DNA of 64,000 nt from Paraburkholderia flava. Lineage in GTDB: Bacteria > Pseudomonadota > Gammaproteobacteria > Burkholderiales > Burkholderiaceae. Each line of letters opens with the position of its first letter. Position 1 is the stretch's first letter. The translations under genes were made by a program, and so were the position numbers. Positions 18,848 to 28,606 of this stretch are shown piece after piece. The DNA is taken from the NCBI RefSeq assembly GCF_004359985.1, contig NZ_SMRO01000002.1:434001-498000 (forward strand), in the 5' to 3' direction. The notes under the pieces are model-generated. The model did no database searches, was not told the DNA's origin, and worked only from the letters and a program-made list of their open reading frames with translations.

Positions 18848-20020
18848 ATGAACGCCTGGTTATCGTGGCGTCCCGATGAGCGCCTTGCGCAAGCTGTACG
18901 CGCAGTGCTGCGTCGCGGGACGCGTGTAAGTCACCATCTTTTCAGCGTCGTCGGCGGATTCGCCGTCCTGTTCGCGGTCGCGTTGTGGCTGATGCCCTCG
19001 TGGCGCGGCACCCTGGCTGCCCGGCTGATGCCGGTGCTGTCGGCAGCCGTCGAGGCCGGTCCGGCCCGTCTGCTGCGAGGCAATCCGTTGCCGTCGTTCG
19101 GGCCGTCCACCGGTTTGTCCGACGATTCGTTGTCCAGCGCCGCTACGGGCAACGACAGCAGCGGCAGCACCTCGAACGTCAGCTATGACGGCGCTTTCGA
19201 CGGTAGCAGTTCGGGTAACGGCGGCACGGTCGCGCTCAATGGCCTCGATCCGCGCACGTTGCCGAGCGTCGGTTCGCTCGCCCGGCTGATTCCCGCGCAG
19301 CGCGTCTCCGCGGATGCCCGCGACGACCGCGTGCTCGTCTCCAGCCGCGAACAGGATCTGGTCGCGTCGTACCTCGCACGCCGCTATCGCGTCGCGCAGG
19401 AACCGGTCAGCGAGCTCGTGAAAGCGGCGTTCGACACCGGCCGCGAAGTCGGTCTCGATCCGCTGCTGCTGCTCTCCGTGATGGCGATCGAATCGGGCTT
19501 CAACCCGTACGCCGAAAGCGGCGTCGGTGCGCAGGGCCTGATGCAGGTGATGTCGAAGGTGCACTCGGACAAGTTCCAGTACTTCGGCGGCCAGAGCACC
19601 GCGCTCGAACCGTTGACCAACATCAAGGTCGGCGCACTCGTGCTGAAGGATTGCATCGCACGCGGCGGTTCGCTGCCGGGCGGTCTGCGTCTGTATGTCG
19701 GTTCGTCGACGCAGGACGATGGCGGTTACGGTGCGAAGGTGATGGCGGAGCGCGGTCGTTTGCGTGACGTCGCGCATGGCCGCAAGGTGCCGATCAATGC
19801 GCCGCAGGCTCCGGCCACGACGACGGCAGCAACGACGCAGCCTGCTGCAGCGAACGCGGCGAGCGGCACGGCGAAGCGCGTGCAGGTGACGCTCGATTCC
19901 GCGCATGCGCTGAGCGCGAAGACGGTTGCAACAGCACCGTCGAAGACGCCGGAGCAGGACGATGCGAGCGCGACGAATACGTCGGCGAAACATGTAGCAT
20001 CGCCGGAGCTTGGCGCCTGA
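18848..20020 (+). CDS. Lytic transglycosylase with SLT domain
   Basis: Protein of 390 residues. An N-terminal hydrophobic helix (VVGGFAVLFAVALWLMPSW, about residues 34-52) anchors it to the inner membrane. A low-complexity Ser/Gly/Asn stretch follows, then an SLT domain at about 190-300 with the catalytic Glu and its context (MAIESGFNPYAESGVGAQGL, then MQVM). The Ala/Thr-rich tail (about 310-390) is probably a flexible linker. It should cleave peptidoglycan with 1,6-anhydro product formation. The ATG at 18848 follows a weak GGGAG-like site. It is fed by the promoter at 18481 with a long leader, and a clear terminator follows. Confidence 0.88.
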   Translation: MNAWLSWRPDERLAQAVRAVLRRGTRVSHHLFSVVGGFAVLFAVALWLMPSWRGTLAARLMPVLSAAVEAGPARLLRGNPLPSFGPSTGLSDDSLSSAATGNDSSGSTSNVSYDGAFDGSSSGNGGTVALNGLDPRTLPSVGSLARLIPAQRVSADARDDRVLVSSREQDLVASYLARRYRVAQEPVSELVKAAFDTGREVGLDPLLLLSVMAIESGFNPYAESGVGAQGLMQVMSKVHSDKFQYFGGQSTALEPLTNIKVGALVLKDCIARGGSLPGGLRLYVGSSTQDDGGYGAKVMAERGRLRDVAHGRKVPINAPQAPATTTAATTQPAAANAASGTAKRVQVTLDSAHALSAKTVATAPSKTPEQDDASATNTSAKHVASPELGA

Positions 20021-20065
20021 CGCTTCGAACCGGCCAGGTAGCAACACAACGAACGCAGCAAAAAG

Positions 20066-20091
20066 AAAAAGCACCCGAGGGTGCTTTTTTT
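20066..20091. terminator. Bidirectional terminator between the transglycosylase and aminotransferase genes
   Basis: AGCACCC and its complement around a two-base centre, flanked by an A run and a T run of six, between convergent genes. Confidence 0.88.
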
Positions 20092-20131
20092 ACGTCCATA
20101 CGCACCGTGTGCGCGGGCGATCGTCAGAACC

Positions 20132-21322
20132 TCAACCGAACAGACGATGCAGTCGCTCGACGGCTTCCTCGAGTTTCGAATACGCGGTCGCGTACGACAG
20201 CCGGATGTACCGCTGCGGCTCATGCATCTCGAAGTCGACGCCCGGTACGAGCACGACGCCCGCGTCGTGCAGCATCGCGCTGGTCAGTTCCGCGCTCTTA
20301 CCGGCAGCCGGATGCGCAACCGTGCTGCAATCCGCGTACACGTAGAACGCGCCGTCGGGCATCACCGGCACGCTGAACCCGAGCCGCTCGAGTGCCGGCA
20401 CGATGAAGTCGCGGCGGCGCTTGAATTCGAGCCGGCGCGCTTCGTAGATCGCGAGCGTGTCGGGTTCGAAGCACGCGAGCGCCGCATGCTGCGCGAGCGC
20501 CGACGCGCAGATAAACAGGTTCTGCGCGAGCTTCTCGAACGCATCGACCAGCGTGGGCGGCACGACGAGCCAGCCGAGTCGCCAGCCGGTCATGTTGAAG
20601 TATTTCGAGAAGCTGTTGACGGTGATTACATCGTCGCCGAAAGACAGCGCCGACACGGGCGGCGCGTCGTAGCTCAACCCTTGATAGATCTCGTCGACGA
20701 TCGTGAAGCCGCCGCGTTGCCGAACCGCGCCGACGATGCGCCGCAGTTCGTCCGGTTCGATCGACGTGCCGGTGGGATTCGACGGCGACGCGAGCAGCAC
20801 GCCGCGCGTGCGGTCGGTCCACAGCCGTTCGACATCGGCGGCAGTCAACTGGAAGCGCTCGGCCGGCCCGCTCGGCACGAGGACCGGCTTGCCTTCCGCA
20901 GCCATCACGAAGTGGCGGTTGCACGGATAGCACGGGTCGGGCATCAGCACTTCGTCGTCGCGATCGACGAGCGCCGTGCACGCGAGCAGCAGCGCCGCTG
21001 ACGCACCCGCCGTGACGACGATCCGCGCGGGATCGACGTCGATGCCGTACGCGTGCGCGTAGTGCCCGGCGATCGCTTCGCGCAGCGCATGTATCCCAAG
21101 AGCGCTCGTGTACTGCGTGACACCGCGCCGCAACGCACCGGCCGCAGCTTCGACGACCGGTTCGGGCGCCGTGAAGTCGGGCTCGCCGATCCCCATATGG
21201 ATGATGTCGCGCCCCGCACGCTCGAGCCGCGCCGCTTCCTTCGCCAGTTCCATCACGTAGAAAGGCTGGATCGCGTCGACGCGGGCGGCGAGCCGCAGCA
21301 GGGGTTCGGTCACGATGGTCAT
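20132..21322 (-). CDS. PLP-dependent aminotransferase, class I
   Basis: Protein of 396 residues of the AspC/AlaA-like fold type I group. Motifs in order: MGIGEPDFTAPEPVVEAA, VTAGASAALLLACTALVD (cofactor phosphate site), PSNPTG (Asn contacting the pyridine ring), VDEIYQGLSY (Asp-Tyr) and SFSKYFNMTGWRLGW with the Schiff-base Lys, then the C-terminal Arg in IRLSYA. It transfers amino groups between an amino acid and 2-oxo acid; the substrate (alanine, aspartate or aromatic) is not evident. It lies 28 bases downstream of nusB and may be the last gene of the ribBA-ribH-nusB transcript. Confidence 0.9.
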   Translation of the reverse strand: MTIVTEPLLRLAARVDAIQPFYVMELAKEAARLERAGRDIIHMGIGEPDFTAPEPVVEAAAGALRRGVTQYTSALGIHALREAIAGHYAHAYGIDVDPARIVVTAGASAALLLACTALVDRDDEVLMPDPCYPCNRHFVMAAEGKPVLVPSGPAERFQLTAADVERLWTDRTRGVLLASPSNPTGTSIEPDELRRIVGAVRQRGGFTIVDEIYQGLSYDAPPVSALSFGDDVITVNSFSKYFNMTGWRLGWLVVPPTLVDAFEKLAQNLFICASALAQHAALACFEPDTLAIYEARRLEFKRRRDFIVPALERLGFSVPVMPDGAFYVYADCSTVAHPAAGKSAELTSAMLHDAGVVLVPGVDFEMHEPQRYIRLSYATAYSKLEEAVERLHRLFG

Positions 21323-21350
21323 GCGTTGCTTCCGGTGTGTCCGCGGCCGC

Positions 21351-21785
21351 TTACGACTTGCGGGCGGCTTGCGTCTCGGTGGCGCGCAGGCGGGCCGACA
21401 GCTTGTCGAGCACGCCGTTCACGTACTTGTAGCCATCCACGCCGCCGAAGGTTTTCGCGAGCTCGACCGCTTCGTTGATCACGACGCGGTACGGAATGTC
21501 GACGTGGTTCTTCAGTTCGTATGCGGCAACGAGCAGCACCGCGCGTTCGACCGGCGACAGCTGATCGATCGGACGGTCGAGACACGGCGTGAGATCGGCG
21601 GACAGCGAATCCGCGTCGCGGATCACGCCGTGCAGCAGCGCATCGAGATGCTCGTGGTCGGCCTTGTCGAAGCCCTGCGCGTTACGCAGCTGCGTATCGA
21701 TCTCGCCGCCGGGCGCACCCGACAGCAGCCACTGATACAACCCCTGCGTGGCCAGTTCGCGGGAGCGTCGGCGAGCACTCTTCAT
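21351..21785 (-). CDS. nusB: Transcription antitermination factor NusB
   Basis: All-helical RNA-binding protein of 144 residues that, with NusE, binds boxA of rRNA leaders. Typical segments: [42 protein letters not shown], and the end [31 protein letters not shown]. It overlaps the end of ribH by 4 bases, so the pair is translationally coupled, the usual bacterial ribH-nusB arrangement. Confidence 0.96.
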   Translation of the reverse strand: MKSARRRSRELATQGLYQWLLSGAPGGEIDTQLRNAQGFDKADHEHLDALLHGVIRDADSLSADLTPCLDRPIDQLSPVERAVLLVAAYELKNHVDIPYRVVINEAVELAKTFGGVDGYKYVNGVLDKLSARLRATETQAARKS

Positions 21786-22300
21786 GCGCGTTCCTCTTCA
21801 TCTTCTTCGTCTTCTTCATCGTCGTCGTCATCGCCGCCGAGCTGTTCGAGCGCGACAGCGAGATTCGCCATCTCGACCGCGACGCGTGCCGCATCGCGGC
21901 CCTTCTCGGTCATCCGGGCGACGGCCTGTTCGTCGGTGTCGGTCGTGAGCACCGCGTTCGCCACCGGAATGCCGAAGTCGAGGCCGACGCGCGTAATGCC
22001 CGCGCCGCTTTCGTTCGACACCAGTTCGAAGTGATACGTCTCGCCGCGGATCACCGCGCCGAGCGCGATCAGCGCGTCGAACTGGCCGCTTTCGGCGAGC
22101 TTCTGCAGCGCGAGCGGCACTTCGAGCGCGCCCGGCACGGTGACGAGCAGCACGTCCTCACCGGTTACGCCGAGGCGTTCGAGTTCTTCGATGCATGCAT
22201 CGGCGAGGCCGTTGCAGACGGGTTCGTTGAAGCGGGATTGCACGATGCCGACCCGCAGGCCGTCACCGTCGAGATTCGGTTGATATTGTCCGATTTCCAT
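21782..22300 (-). CDS. ribH: 6,7-dimethyl-8-ribityllumazine synthase
   Basis: Condenses 5-amino-6-ribitylaminouracil with dihydroxybutanone phosphate to give lumazine; 172 residues. Family segments: [58 protein letters not shown], and [21 protein letters not shown]. The catalytic His is in the YHFELV segment. The C-terminus runs into an almost purely acidic tail (about 13 Asp/Glu after LGG) that is not part of the catalytic fold. It lies between ribBA (55 bases upstream) and nusB (4-base overlap). Confidence 0.96.
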   Translation of the reverse strand: MEIGQYQPNLDGDGLRVGIVQSRFNEPVCNGLADACIEELERLGVTGEDVLLVTVPGALEVPLALQKLAESGQFDALIALGAVIRGETYHFELVSNESGAGITRVGLDFGIPVANAVLTTDTDEQAVARMTEKGRDAARVAVEMANLAVALEQLGGDDDDDEEDEEDEEERA

Positions 22301-22355
22301 AATGGGTCCGTAGAAGGAGAGGGAGCTTGAGTGTGCCGAAGCGTCGTGTCAGCGT

Positions 22356-23486
22356 TCAGGCGGACGGTTGCGGCGGGCAACCGGGCATCGGGACGAAGCC
22401 GGTGACTTCGAGCCCGTAGCCCGACATGCTGCCGAGCTTGCGTGGATTGGACAGCACCTGCATCTTGCCGACACCGAGTTCGCGCAGGATCTGCGCGCCG
22501 ATGCCGTAGGTCTTGAAGTCGATCGGGCGGCGTTTCAGCGCGTCCGCCTTGTCCTTCTCGTCGAATGCCTTGAAGACGTCGATCAGCTGATCGCGCGAAT
22601 CGCCGCAATTGAGCAGCACCACGACGCCGAGGTCGCGTTGCGCGATTTCCTTCATTGCGGCGTCGAGCGTCCACGAGTGCGTCGACGCGTCGACTTCGAG
22701 CAGATCCAGCACCGACAGCGGCTCGTGCACGCGCACCGGCGTGTCCTGTTGCGCCGACGGCGTGCCGCGTACCAGCGCGATGTGCGGCGAACCGCTCGGC
22801 AGGTCGCGGTACATCACCGCGCGGAACGGGCCGTGCGCGGTTTGCATCGTGCGCTCGGCGACGCGCTCGACGATCGATTCGGTGCGGCTGCGGTAGTGGA
22901 TCAGATCGGCGATCGTGCCGACCTTCAAACCGTGTTCTTTGGCGAACGCCAGCAGGTCGGGCAGACGCGCCATCGTGCCGTCGTCGTTGATGACCTCGCA
23001 GATCACCGAAGCCGGCGTCAGACCCGCAAGCGCCGTGAAGTCGCAGCCGGCTTCGGTATGGCCTGCGCGCATCAGCACGCCGCCTGGCTGCGCCATGATC
23101 GGGAACACGTGGCCCGGCTGGACGATGTGCTCGGGACGCGCGTCGTGCGCGACCGCTGCAGCGACCGTGCGGGCGCGGTCGGCGGCCGAGATGCCGGTCG
23201 TCACGCCTTCGGCGGCTTCGATGCTGACGGTGAACGCGGTGCCGTACTGGGTGCCGTTGCGGTAGGTCATCAGCGGCAGGTTCAGCTGCTTGCAGCGTTC
23301 CTGCGTGAGCGTCAGGCAGATCAGGCCGCGACCGTAGCGGGCCATGAAGTTGATCGCTTCCGGCGTGATGAACTCGGCCGCGACGACGAGGTCGCCTTCG
23401 TTTTCGCGGTCTTCTTCGTCGACCAGGATCACCATCCGGCCGGCCTTCAGTTCGGCGATGATTTCGAGGGTGGAGGCGATCGTCAT
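22356..23486 (-). CDS. ribBA: 3,4-dihydroxy-2-butanone-4-phosphate synthase with degenerate GTP cyclohydrolase II domain
   Basis: Protein of 376 residues. Residues 1 to about 200 are a complete RibB domain: VDEEDRENEGDLVVAAEF metal site, MARYGRGLICLTL, TGISAADRART and HTEAGCDFTALAG. Residues about 205-376 align in pattern with GTP cyclohydrolase II, but the zinc region reads RVHEPLSVLDLLEVD and lacks the three cysteines of active RibA enzymes. The late KTYGIGAQILRELGVGKM segment remains. It is therefore probably only a RibB enzyme (the RibBX type I recall from proteobacteria). I chose the ATG at 23486; upstream frame is unconserved. It is first in a run with ribH and nusB. Confidence 0.93.
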   Translation of the reverse strand: MTIASTLEIIAELKAGRMVILVDEEDRENEGDLVVAAEFITPEAINFMARYGRGLICLTLTQERCKQLNLPLMTYRNGTQYGTAFTVSIEAAEGVTTGISAADRARTVAAAVAHDARPEHIVQPGHVFPIMAQPGGVLMRAGHTEAGCDFTALAGLTPASVICEVINDDGTMARLPDLLAFAKEHGLKVGTIADLIHYRSRTESIVERVAERTMQTAHGPFRAVMYRDLPSGSPHIALVRGTPSAQQDTPVRVHEPLSVLDLLEVDASTHSWTLDAAMKEIAQRDLGVVVLLNCGDSRDQLIDVFKAFDEKDKADALKRRPIDFKTYGIGAQILRELGVGKMQVLSNPRKLGSMSGYGLEVTGFVPMPGCPPQPSA

Positions 23487-23749
23487 GTTGGGCGTGGGCG
23501 AGAAATTCGGGAAAGCGCGTATTTTACGCCACGCGGACGACCGCGTGCCTCCTGGCCGTTCGCCATCTATCGCGGTTGTCGTTTGGGTGGTACGGCGGGC
23601 GGTGCCGGTGTGGTCGGCGGTTGAGGGAGGGCGATCGTCGTTGAAGGGCGCAACGCAGCACAACGTCGCCGCCCGGTTTCGCAAAACGACGCGCGTTCGC
23701 GGTTCGGGTCGTTCAGTCTCGATCTCAATTCTCTACCTGCGCGATGCGT

Positions 23750-24202
23750 TCAACGCCGATGCCCGCCGCCGAACCCATGATGAAAGCCGCCCATCGCCGA
23801 CGCGCCGAAATGGTGGTATCCGAATTGATGAAAGTGGTTGTAGTGATAAAAGCGATGGAAGTGGTGAAAGCGGTCCACGAAAATAAAACCGACACCCGCA
23901 CCGATGAAAAGCGGCGGCCCGTACCACCACGGATCGGCATACGGATACGCGCCGGCCGGATACCACAACACGTTGCCGTCGTCGGTCTGCACGATCTGCC
24001 AGGTGCCGTTGCTCTGCTGGCAGGCGCGGCCGACGATCTGCTGCGTCGTGCCGTCGATTTCCGCCTGTCCCGATACGGCGCGGCAATTGCCCGCGTCGAG
24101 CGTCGACGATACGTTGACCTCGGTCTGCGCAAAAGCGGGCGTGAGCGCGCCGAGACCGGCGAGCAGTACTCCACATACTCCAATACGAATCAGATTTTTC
24201 AT
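23750..24202 (-). CDS. Exported His/Phe-rich protein of unknown function
   Basis: Protein of 150 residues with a clear signal peptide (KNLIRIGVCGVLLAGLGALT, cleavage after AFA) and an AGGAG ribosome site. The mature part has two cysteines (GNCRAVSG, RACQQSNGTWQIV), probably disulfide-bonded in a small SH3-like or surface-antigen-like fold. A hydrophobic GPPLFIGAGVGFIFVDR segment follows, and then a tail of HFHRFYHYNHFHQF-type repeats that may bind metal. The family name is not certain. It is monocistronic, between ribBA and a divergent hydrolase gene. Confidence 0.75.
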   Translation of the reverse strand: MKNLIRIGVCGVLLAGLGALTPAFAQTEVNVSSTLDAGNCRAVSGQAEIDGTTQQIVGRACQQSNGTWQIVQTDDGNVLWYPAGAYPYADPWWYGPPLFIGAGVGFIFVDRFHHFHRFYHYNHFHQFGYHHFGASAMGGFHHGFGGGHRR

Positions 24203-24445
24203 GATGCACTCCTGTGCTGCGTGTATGCCGCGCGTCGTCGCGCTTTCGAAATCGCTTGCCGGAAACCGGTTGACCGAGTGATGTGGGCCTGCTGGTTTTC
24301 CGGTTGCCTTATCGATAAAACGCGCGGACGTATCGGGTTATTCCGCAGATGAAGTGACAACAGAAACGTCGTGATGGGCAGTTATGATTACCGGCAATTG
24401 CGTGCGAACGTCCGCTCACAATCGCGGATGCAAAAGGAGATCGAC

Positions 24446-25267
24446 GTGAAGAACATAGCGAAACGTTTGGGCTGCGTGGTCGCGGTTTGCGTTGCCGCCG
24501 CGCATGCATCCGCGACGCCGCTCGATCACGGCGACCTCGTGACGTTTCCGACTCGCGACGGCGTCACGCAGAGTCTCTTCATCGAGTCGCCGTCACAGTC
24601 GCAGTCGCCGAACCCGCCGTGGGTGATCGTGCTGTTTGCCGGCACGCCAGGCGCATTGCATCTGGATGCGACCGGCGCCACGACGCTCAAGGGTAATTTC
24701 CTGATCCGCTCCGCGCGTTACTGGGTCGACCAGGGCAACGTGGTCGCGCTGGTCGATACGCCGTCCGATCACGCGCAGGGCGCCGATGGTTTGTTCCGGT
24801 TGAGCAAGGATTCGTTCGAGGACACACAGGTGATTGTCGCCACGCTGCGGCAGCGCTTCCCGAACGGGAAGATCGCGCTCGTCAGTACGAGCGCCGGCAC
24901 GCTGTCGGCCGGCAACGCGCTGCAGCGCGATCCGTCATTGGCCGACGCGTTCGTGCTGACCTCTCCGGTGACCGTCTCGCGCCGGGGCGGCGGCTCGCTT
25001 GCGGATCTCGATGTGGACGGCACGACGCATCGCGTGCTGGTCGTGTCGAACGAGCATGACGCGTGCGTGTCGTCGCCTGCGTATGGGGGCAAGCGTCTCG
25101 CCGAACACAACCACTACGATTTCGTTTCGGTCGATTCGACGGAAGGTGGTGGCAGTAAAGAGGCGGACTGCGGCGGGCATGCGCCGCACGGTTTTCTCGG
25201 GATCGAGAAAGCCGTGCTGGGGGATATCGAGGGATGGTTGACGGGCACGCCCGCTGCGGCGAAGTGA
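24446..25267 (+). CDS. Exported alpha/beta-hydrolase-like protein
   Basis: Protein of 273 residues with a signal peptide (KNIAKRLGCVVAVCVAAAHA). The GTG at 24446 has a perfect AAGGAG site; an upstream ATG at 24371 would place 25 residues before the signal. The fold is that of alpha/beta hydrolases: an early LFAGTPGALHL loop, the nucleophile elbow in LVSTSAGTLSAGNAL (S-x-A-G rather than strict G-x-S-x-G), an acidic residue in VVSNEHDACVS, and a His near HAPHGFLG. Two cysteines (DACVS, ADCGG) may pair in the periplasm. Substrate unknown. Confidence 0.75.
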   Translation: MKNIAKRLGCVVAVCVAAAHASATPLDHGDLVTFPTRDGVTQSLFIESPSQSQSPNPPWVIVLFAGTPGALHLDATGATTLKGNFLIRSARYWVDQGNVVALVDTPSDHAQGADGLFRLSKDSFEDTQVIVATLRQRFPNGKIALVSTSAGTLSAGNALQRDPSLADAFVLTSPVTVSRRGGGSLADLDVDGTTHRVLVVSNEHDACVSSPAYGGKRLAEHNHYDFVSVDSTEGGGSKEADCGGHAPHGFLGIEKAVLGDIEGWLTGTPAAAK

Positions 25268-25293
25268 GCGGGTGACTACCGTCGGGCGTTGCT

Positions 25294-25926
25294 TTACCGC
25301 TGCTGCAGAATCTCCGGAGACGACGTCAGCATCCGCTCCACATACCGCGCAATCATATCGATCTCGAGATTGACCTTCGCCCCCGCCACCAGATGCCGCA
25401 GCGTCGTCACCTCGACCGTATGCGGGATCAGATTGATCGAGAACTCGCAGCCGTCCGCGCGATCATCGACGGCATTGACCGTGAGGCTCACACCGTTGAC
25501 GGTAATCGAACCCTTGTACGCGAGATAGCGGCCAAGTTCGCGCGGCGCAAGCACGCGCAGTTCGTGCGATTCGCCGACCGGCGCGAAGCGCGTGACGGTG
25601 CCGAGCCCATCGACGTGCCCCGACACGATGTGACCGCCGAGCCGGTCGTGCGCGCGCAGCGCCTTTTCGAGATTCACGTCGCCGGTCTGCGCGAGTCCGA
25701 CCGTGCGGTTCAGGCTCTCGCGCGATACGTCCACTGCAAATGTGGTCGCGGTCTTTTCGATCACGGTCATGCACGCACCCTGGATCGCGATGCTGTCGCC
25801 GAGTGCGACGTCGTCGAGACCTAGCGTGGCCGCGTCGACGGTGAGCCGCACGCCTGCGTCGGCTTCGGTGCCAAGCGGCGTGATCGATGCAATGCGGCCG
25901 ACTGCCGCGACGATTCCGGTAAACAT
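25294..25926 (-). CDS. ribE: Riboflavin synthase alpha chain
   Basis: Protein of 210 residues that dismutates two lumazines into riboflavin. It shows the internal duplication of two lumazine-binding barrels: MFTGIVAAVGRI start, SIAIQGACMTV and GGHIVSGHVDGLG in the first, and KGSITVNGVSLTVNAVD in the second. The end is QLxR-like LQQR. It lies 34 bases downstream of ribD on the same strand. The convergent hydrolase gene ends 26 bases away. Confidence 0.96.
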   Translation of the reverse strand: MFTGIVAAVGRIASITPLGTEADAGVRLTVDAATLGLDDVALGDSIAIQGACMTVIEKTATTFAVDVSRESLNRTVGLAQTGDVNLEKALRAHDRLGGHIVSGHVDGLGTVTRFAPVGESHELRVLAPRELGRYLAYKGSITVNGVSLTVNAVDDRADGCEFSINLIPHTVEVTTLRHLVAGAKVNLEIDMIARYVERMLTSSPEILQQR

Positions 25927-25960
25927 CGTGCTGTGTCCTCTATCAGTGCTATCAGTACAG

Positions 25961-27103
25961 TCAGTGCAACTCGGTGGGGCGGGCGAGCGGTGCGGCGAGC
26001 CGCGCGAGAATCCGCAGATCGTCGCCGATCCGGTCGACCGAATGAAAATTCAGCTGGACGCGGCCATCGAGCGAACCGGGCGCGGCGAGATTGAACATAC
26101 CCATCGATTCGACGCCCAGCAGGCTCGGCGCCAGATAGACCAGCAGTTCGTCGACGCAGCCTTCGCGCAGCAGCGAGCCGTTCAGCTTATAGCCCGCCTC
26201 GACGTGCAGTTCGTTCACGCCGCGCCGGCCGAGTTCGGCCAGCATCGCGGGCAGATCGATCTTGCCCGCCGCGTTCGGCAGCGGCACTAGTTCGGCGCCG
26301 CGCGCACGCAGCGCTTCCGCGCGCCCGGCGAGTTGCTCGTCGTGTGCGTCGAGCGCGCCGCAGAAAATCAGCGTCGGTGCGCCTGCGAGAATGTGCGCTT
26401 CCGGCAGCACGTCGAGCCGGCTGTCGATCAGTACGCGCTGCGGCTGGCGCGGCGTATCGATCGCGCGCACGGTCATGCGCGGATTGTCTTCCCTCACGGT
26501 GCCGATGCCGGTGAGGATCGCCGATGCACGCGCGCGCCATGCGTGGCCGTCGGCGCGCGCGGCTTCGCCGGTGATCCACTGGCTCTCGCCGGACGGCAAG
26601 CCGGTGCGGCCGTCGAGCGATGCCGCGATCTTCATCCGCACCCACGGACGGCCGCGCGTCATCCGCGACACGAAGCCGATGTTCAGTTCGGACGCTTCGT
26701 TCGCGAGCAATCCGCAACGCACTTCGATGCCCGCGTCGCGCAGCATCGAGAGACCGCGGCCGGACACCTGCGGATTCGGGTCTTCCATCGCGGCGACGAC
26801 GCGTGCGACCTGCGCTTCGATCAGCGCGTTCGCGCACGGCGGCGTGCGGCCGAAGTGGCTGCACGGTTCGAGCGTCACGTAGGCGGTCGAGCCGCGCACG
26901 TCGTGGCCGCGCGAACGTGCATCCTTCAGCGCGCGGATTTCCGCGTGGTCCTGGCCGGCGGGTTGCGTGAAGCCTTCGCCGATCACGGCGCCATCTTTCA
27001 CGAGCACGCAGCCGACGCGCGGATTCGGATCGGTCGTGTACATACCGCGCGTCGCCAGGGCGAGCGCACGTTCCATATAGACGAAATCGGTTTGCGAGAA
27101 CAT
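25961..27103 (-). CDS. ribD: Bifunctional riboflavin deaminase/reductase
   Basis: Protein of 380 residues with two domains. The N-terminal deaminase (1 to about 145) has the zinc set DHAEIRALK and LEPCSHFGRTPPCANAL. The C-terminal NADPH-dependent reductase (about 150-370) has VRMKIAASLDGRTGLPSGES and QWITGEAARADGH, with LHVEAGYKLNGSLLREGCVD near the end. It catalyses steps two and three after GTP ring opening. It follows hemL after 11 bases, so hemL-ribD-ribE may be one transcript. Confidence 0.96.
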   Translation of the reverse strand: MFSQTDFVYMERALALATRGMYTTDPNPRVGCVLVKDGAVIGEGFTQPAGQDHAEIRALKDARSRGHDVRGSTAYVTLEPCSHFGRTPPCANALIEAQVARVVAAMEDPNPQVSGRGLSMLRDAGIEVRCGLLANEASELNIGFVSRMTRGRPWVRMKIAASLDGRTGLPSGESQWITGEAARADGHAWRARASAILTGIGTVREDNPRMTVRAIDTPRQPQRVLIDSRLDVLPEAHILAGAPTLIFCGALDAHDEQLAGRAEALRARGAELVPLPNAAGKIDLPAMLAELGRRGVNELHVEAGYKLNGSLLREGCVDELLVYLAPSLLGVESMGMFNLAAPGSLDGRVQLNFHSVDRIGDDLRILARLAAPLARPTELH

Positions 27104-27114
27104 CGTCCGTCCGC

Positions 27115-28407
27115 TCAGGCTGCGAGTGATGCGAGCGACGCGAATGCGCCGCGTGCGGCGTCGATCGTCGCGTCGATGATCGACTCGTCGTGCGCGCTCG
27201 ACACGAAGCCGGCCTCGTACGCCGACGGCGCGAAGTACACGCCCGCATCGAGCATCTTGTGGAAGAACGCATTGAAGCGCGGCACGTCGGAGCGCGTGAC
27301 TTCCGCGAAACTTCCCGGCACTGCGTCGGCGAAGTAGAGGCCGAACATCCCGCCGATCGAGTCGGCGGCGAACGGCACCTTCGCTTCACGCGCGGCGGCG
27401 GTCAGTCCTTCGACGAGACGCGTCGTGCGCGCGGCGAGCGTGTCGTAGAAGCCGGGCGCCTGGATCAGTTGTAGTGTCTTCAGACCGGCCGCGACTGCAA
27501 TCGGATTGCCCGACAACGTGCCTGCCTGGTACACGCCGCCGAGCGGCGCGAGATGGGCCATGATGTCGCGCCGTCCGCCGAACGCGGCAGCCGGCATGCC
27601 GCCGCCGATCACCTTGCCGAGACACGTGAGGTCGGGCTTGATGCCGTACAGCTGCTGCGCGCCGCCGAGCGCGACGCGGAAGCCGCACATCACTTCGTCG
27701 AAGATCAGCACGGCGCCGTATTCGCTGCACAGGCGCCGCAATGCGCCGAGGAATTCGGGCGTCGCGCGCACGAGGTTCATGTTGCCCGCGACCGGCTCGA
27801 CGATCACCGATGCGATCTCGTTGCCGAACGCCTTGAACGCTTCTTCGAGCGCCGCGACGTTGTTGTATTCGAGCACGGTGGTGTGCTTCGCGATGTCGAC
27901 CGGCACGCCCGCCGACGTCGGGTTGCCGAACGTCAGCAGACCGGAGCCTGCTTTGACGAGCAGGCTGTCCGCGTGGCCGTGATAGCAACCCTCGAACTTG
28001 ACGATGCGGCTACGGTTCGTAAAGCCACGCGCGAGACGCAGCGCGCTCATCGTCGCCTCGGTGCCGCTCGATACCATCCGGACCTGTTCCATCGACGGCA
28101 CTAGCTTGCAGATTTCTTCCGCGATCTCGACCTCGGCCTCGGTCGGCGCACCGAACGAGAAGCCGTTGACGAGCACGCGCTGCACCGCTTCGAGCACCTC
28201 GGGATGCACGTGGCCGACGATCATCGGGCCCCACGAGCCGATGTAGTCGATATAGCGCTGACCGTCGGCGTCCCAGAAGTACGCGCCCTGCGCGCGTTCG
28301 ATGAAGCGCGGCGTGCCGCCTACCGAGCGGAACGCGCGCACCGGCGAGTTGACGCCGCCCGGGATGGTGATCTGGGCGCGTTCGAAGAGAGTTTGATTCC
28401 TGGACAT
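27115..28407 (-). CDS. hemL: Glutamate-1-semialdehyde 2,1-aminomutase
   Basis: PLP enzyme of 430 residues making 5-aminolevulinate in the C5 haem pathway. Diagnostic segments are [58 protein letters not shown] and the Schiff-base Lys in [16 protein letters not shown]. It is the first gene of the run with ribD and ribE. Using HemL means this organism makes haem from glutamyl-tRNA, unlike alphaproteobacteria. Confidence 0.97.
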   Translation of the reverse strand: MSRNQTLFERAQITIPGGVNSPVRAFRSVGGTPRFIERAQGAYFWDADGQRYIDYIGSWGPMIVGHVHPEVLEAVQRVLVNGFSFGAPTEAEVEIAEEICKLVPSMEQVRMVSSGTEATMSALRLARGFTNRSRIVKFEGCYHGHADSLLVKAGSGLLTFGNPTSAGVPVDIAKHTTVLEYNNVAALEEAFKAFGNEIASVIVEPVAGNMNLVRATPEFLGALRRLCSEYGAVLIFDEVMCGFRVALGGAQQLYGIKPDLTCLGKVIGGGMPAAAFGGRRDIMAHLAPLGGVYQAGTLSGNPIAVAAGLKTLQLIQAPGFYDTLAARTTRLVEGLTAAAREAKVPFAADSIGGMFGLYFADAVPGSFAEVTRSDVPRFNAFFHKMLDAGVYFAPSAYEAGFVSSAHDESIIDATIDAARGAFASLASLAA

Positions 28408-28606
28408 GAACGTGGACCTGCGTGAAGGATGGCGTGTGGCCGGCGTGCCGATGGGCGAGGGCGGAGCGGTGGCGGGCAGCGCGTCCGCGGCTCGGACGGC
28501 GACGGAATGACTGGCTGAAATTGTACCGGAGTCCCGCCGAACGGGCCGTGCGGTACGCCGGTCGTTGCGGCATCATGCCGCGCGGACCCTGGTCGAGCTT
28601 GAACGA

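Noticed and set aside
23487..23749. An FMN riboswitch was looked for upstream of ribBA
   Set aside because: The conserved AGGGTGAAATTCCC/GGCGGT blocks are absent on the minus strand here and before ribD/ribE.
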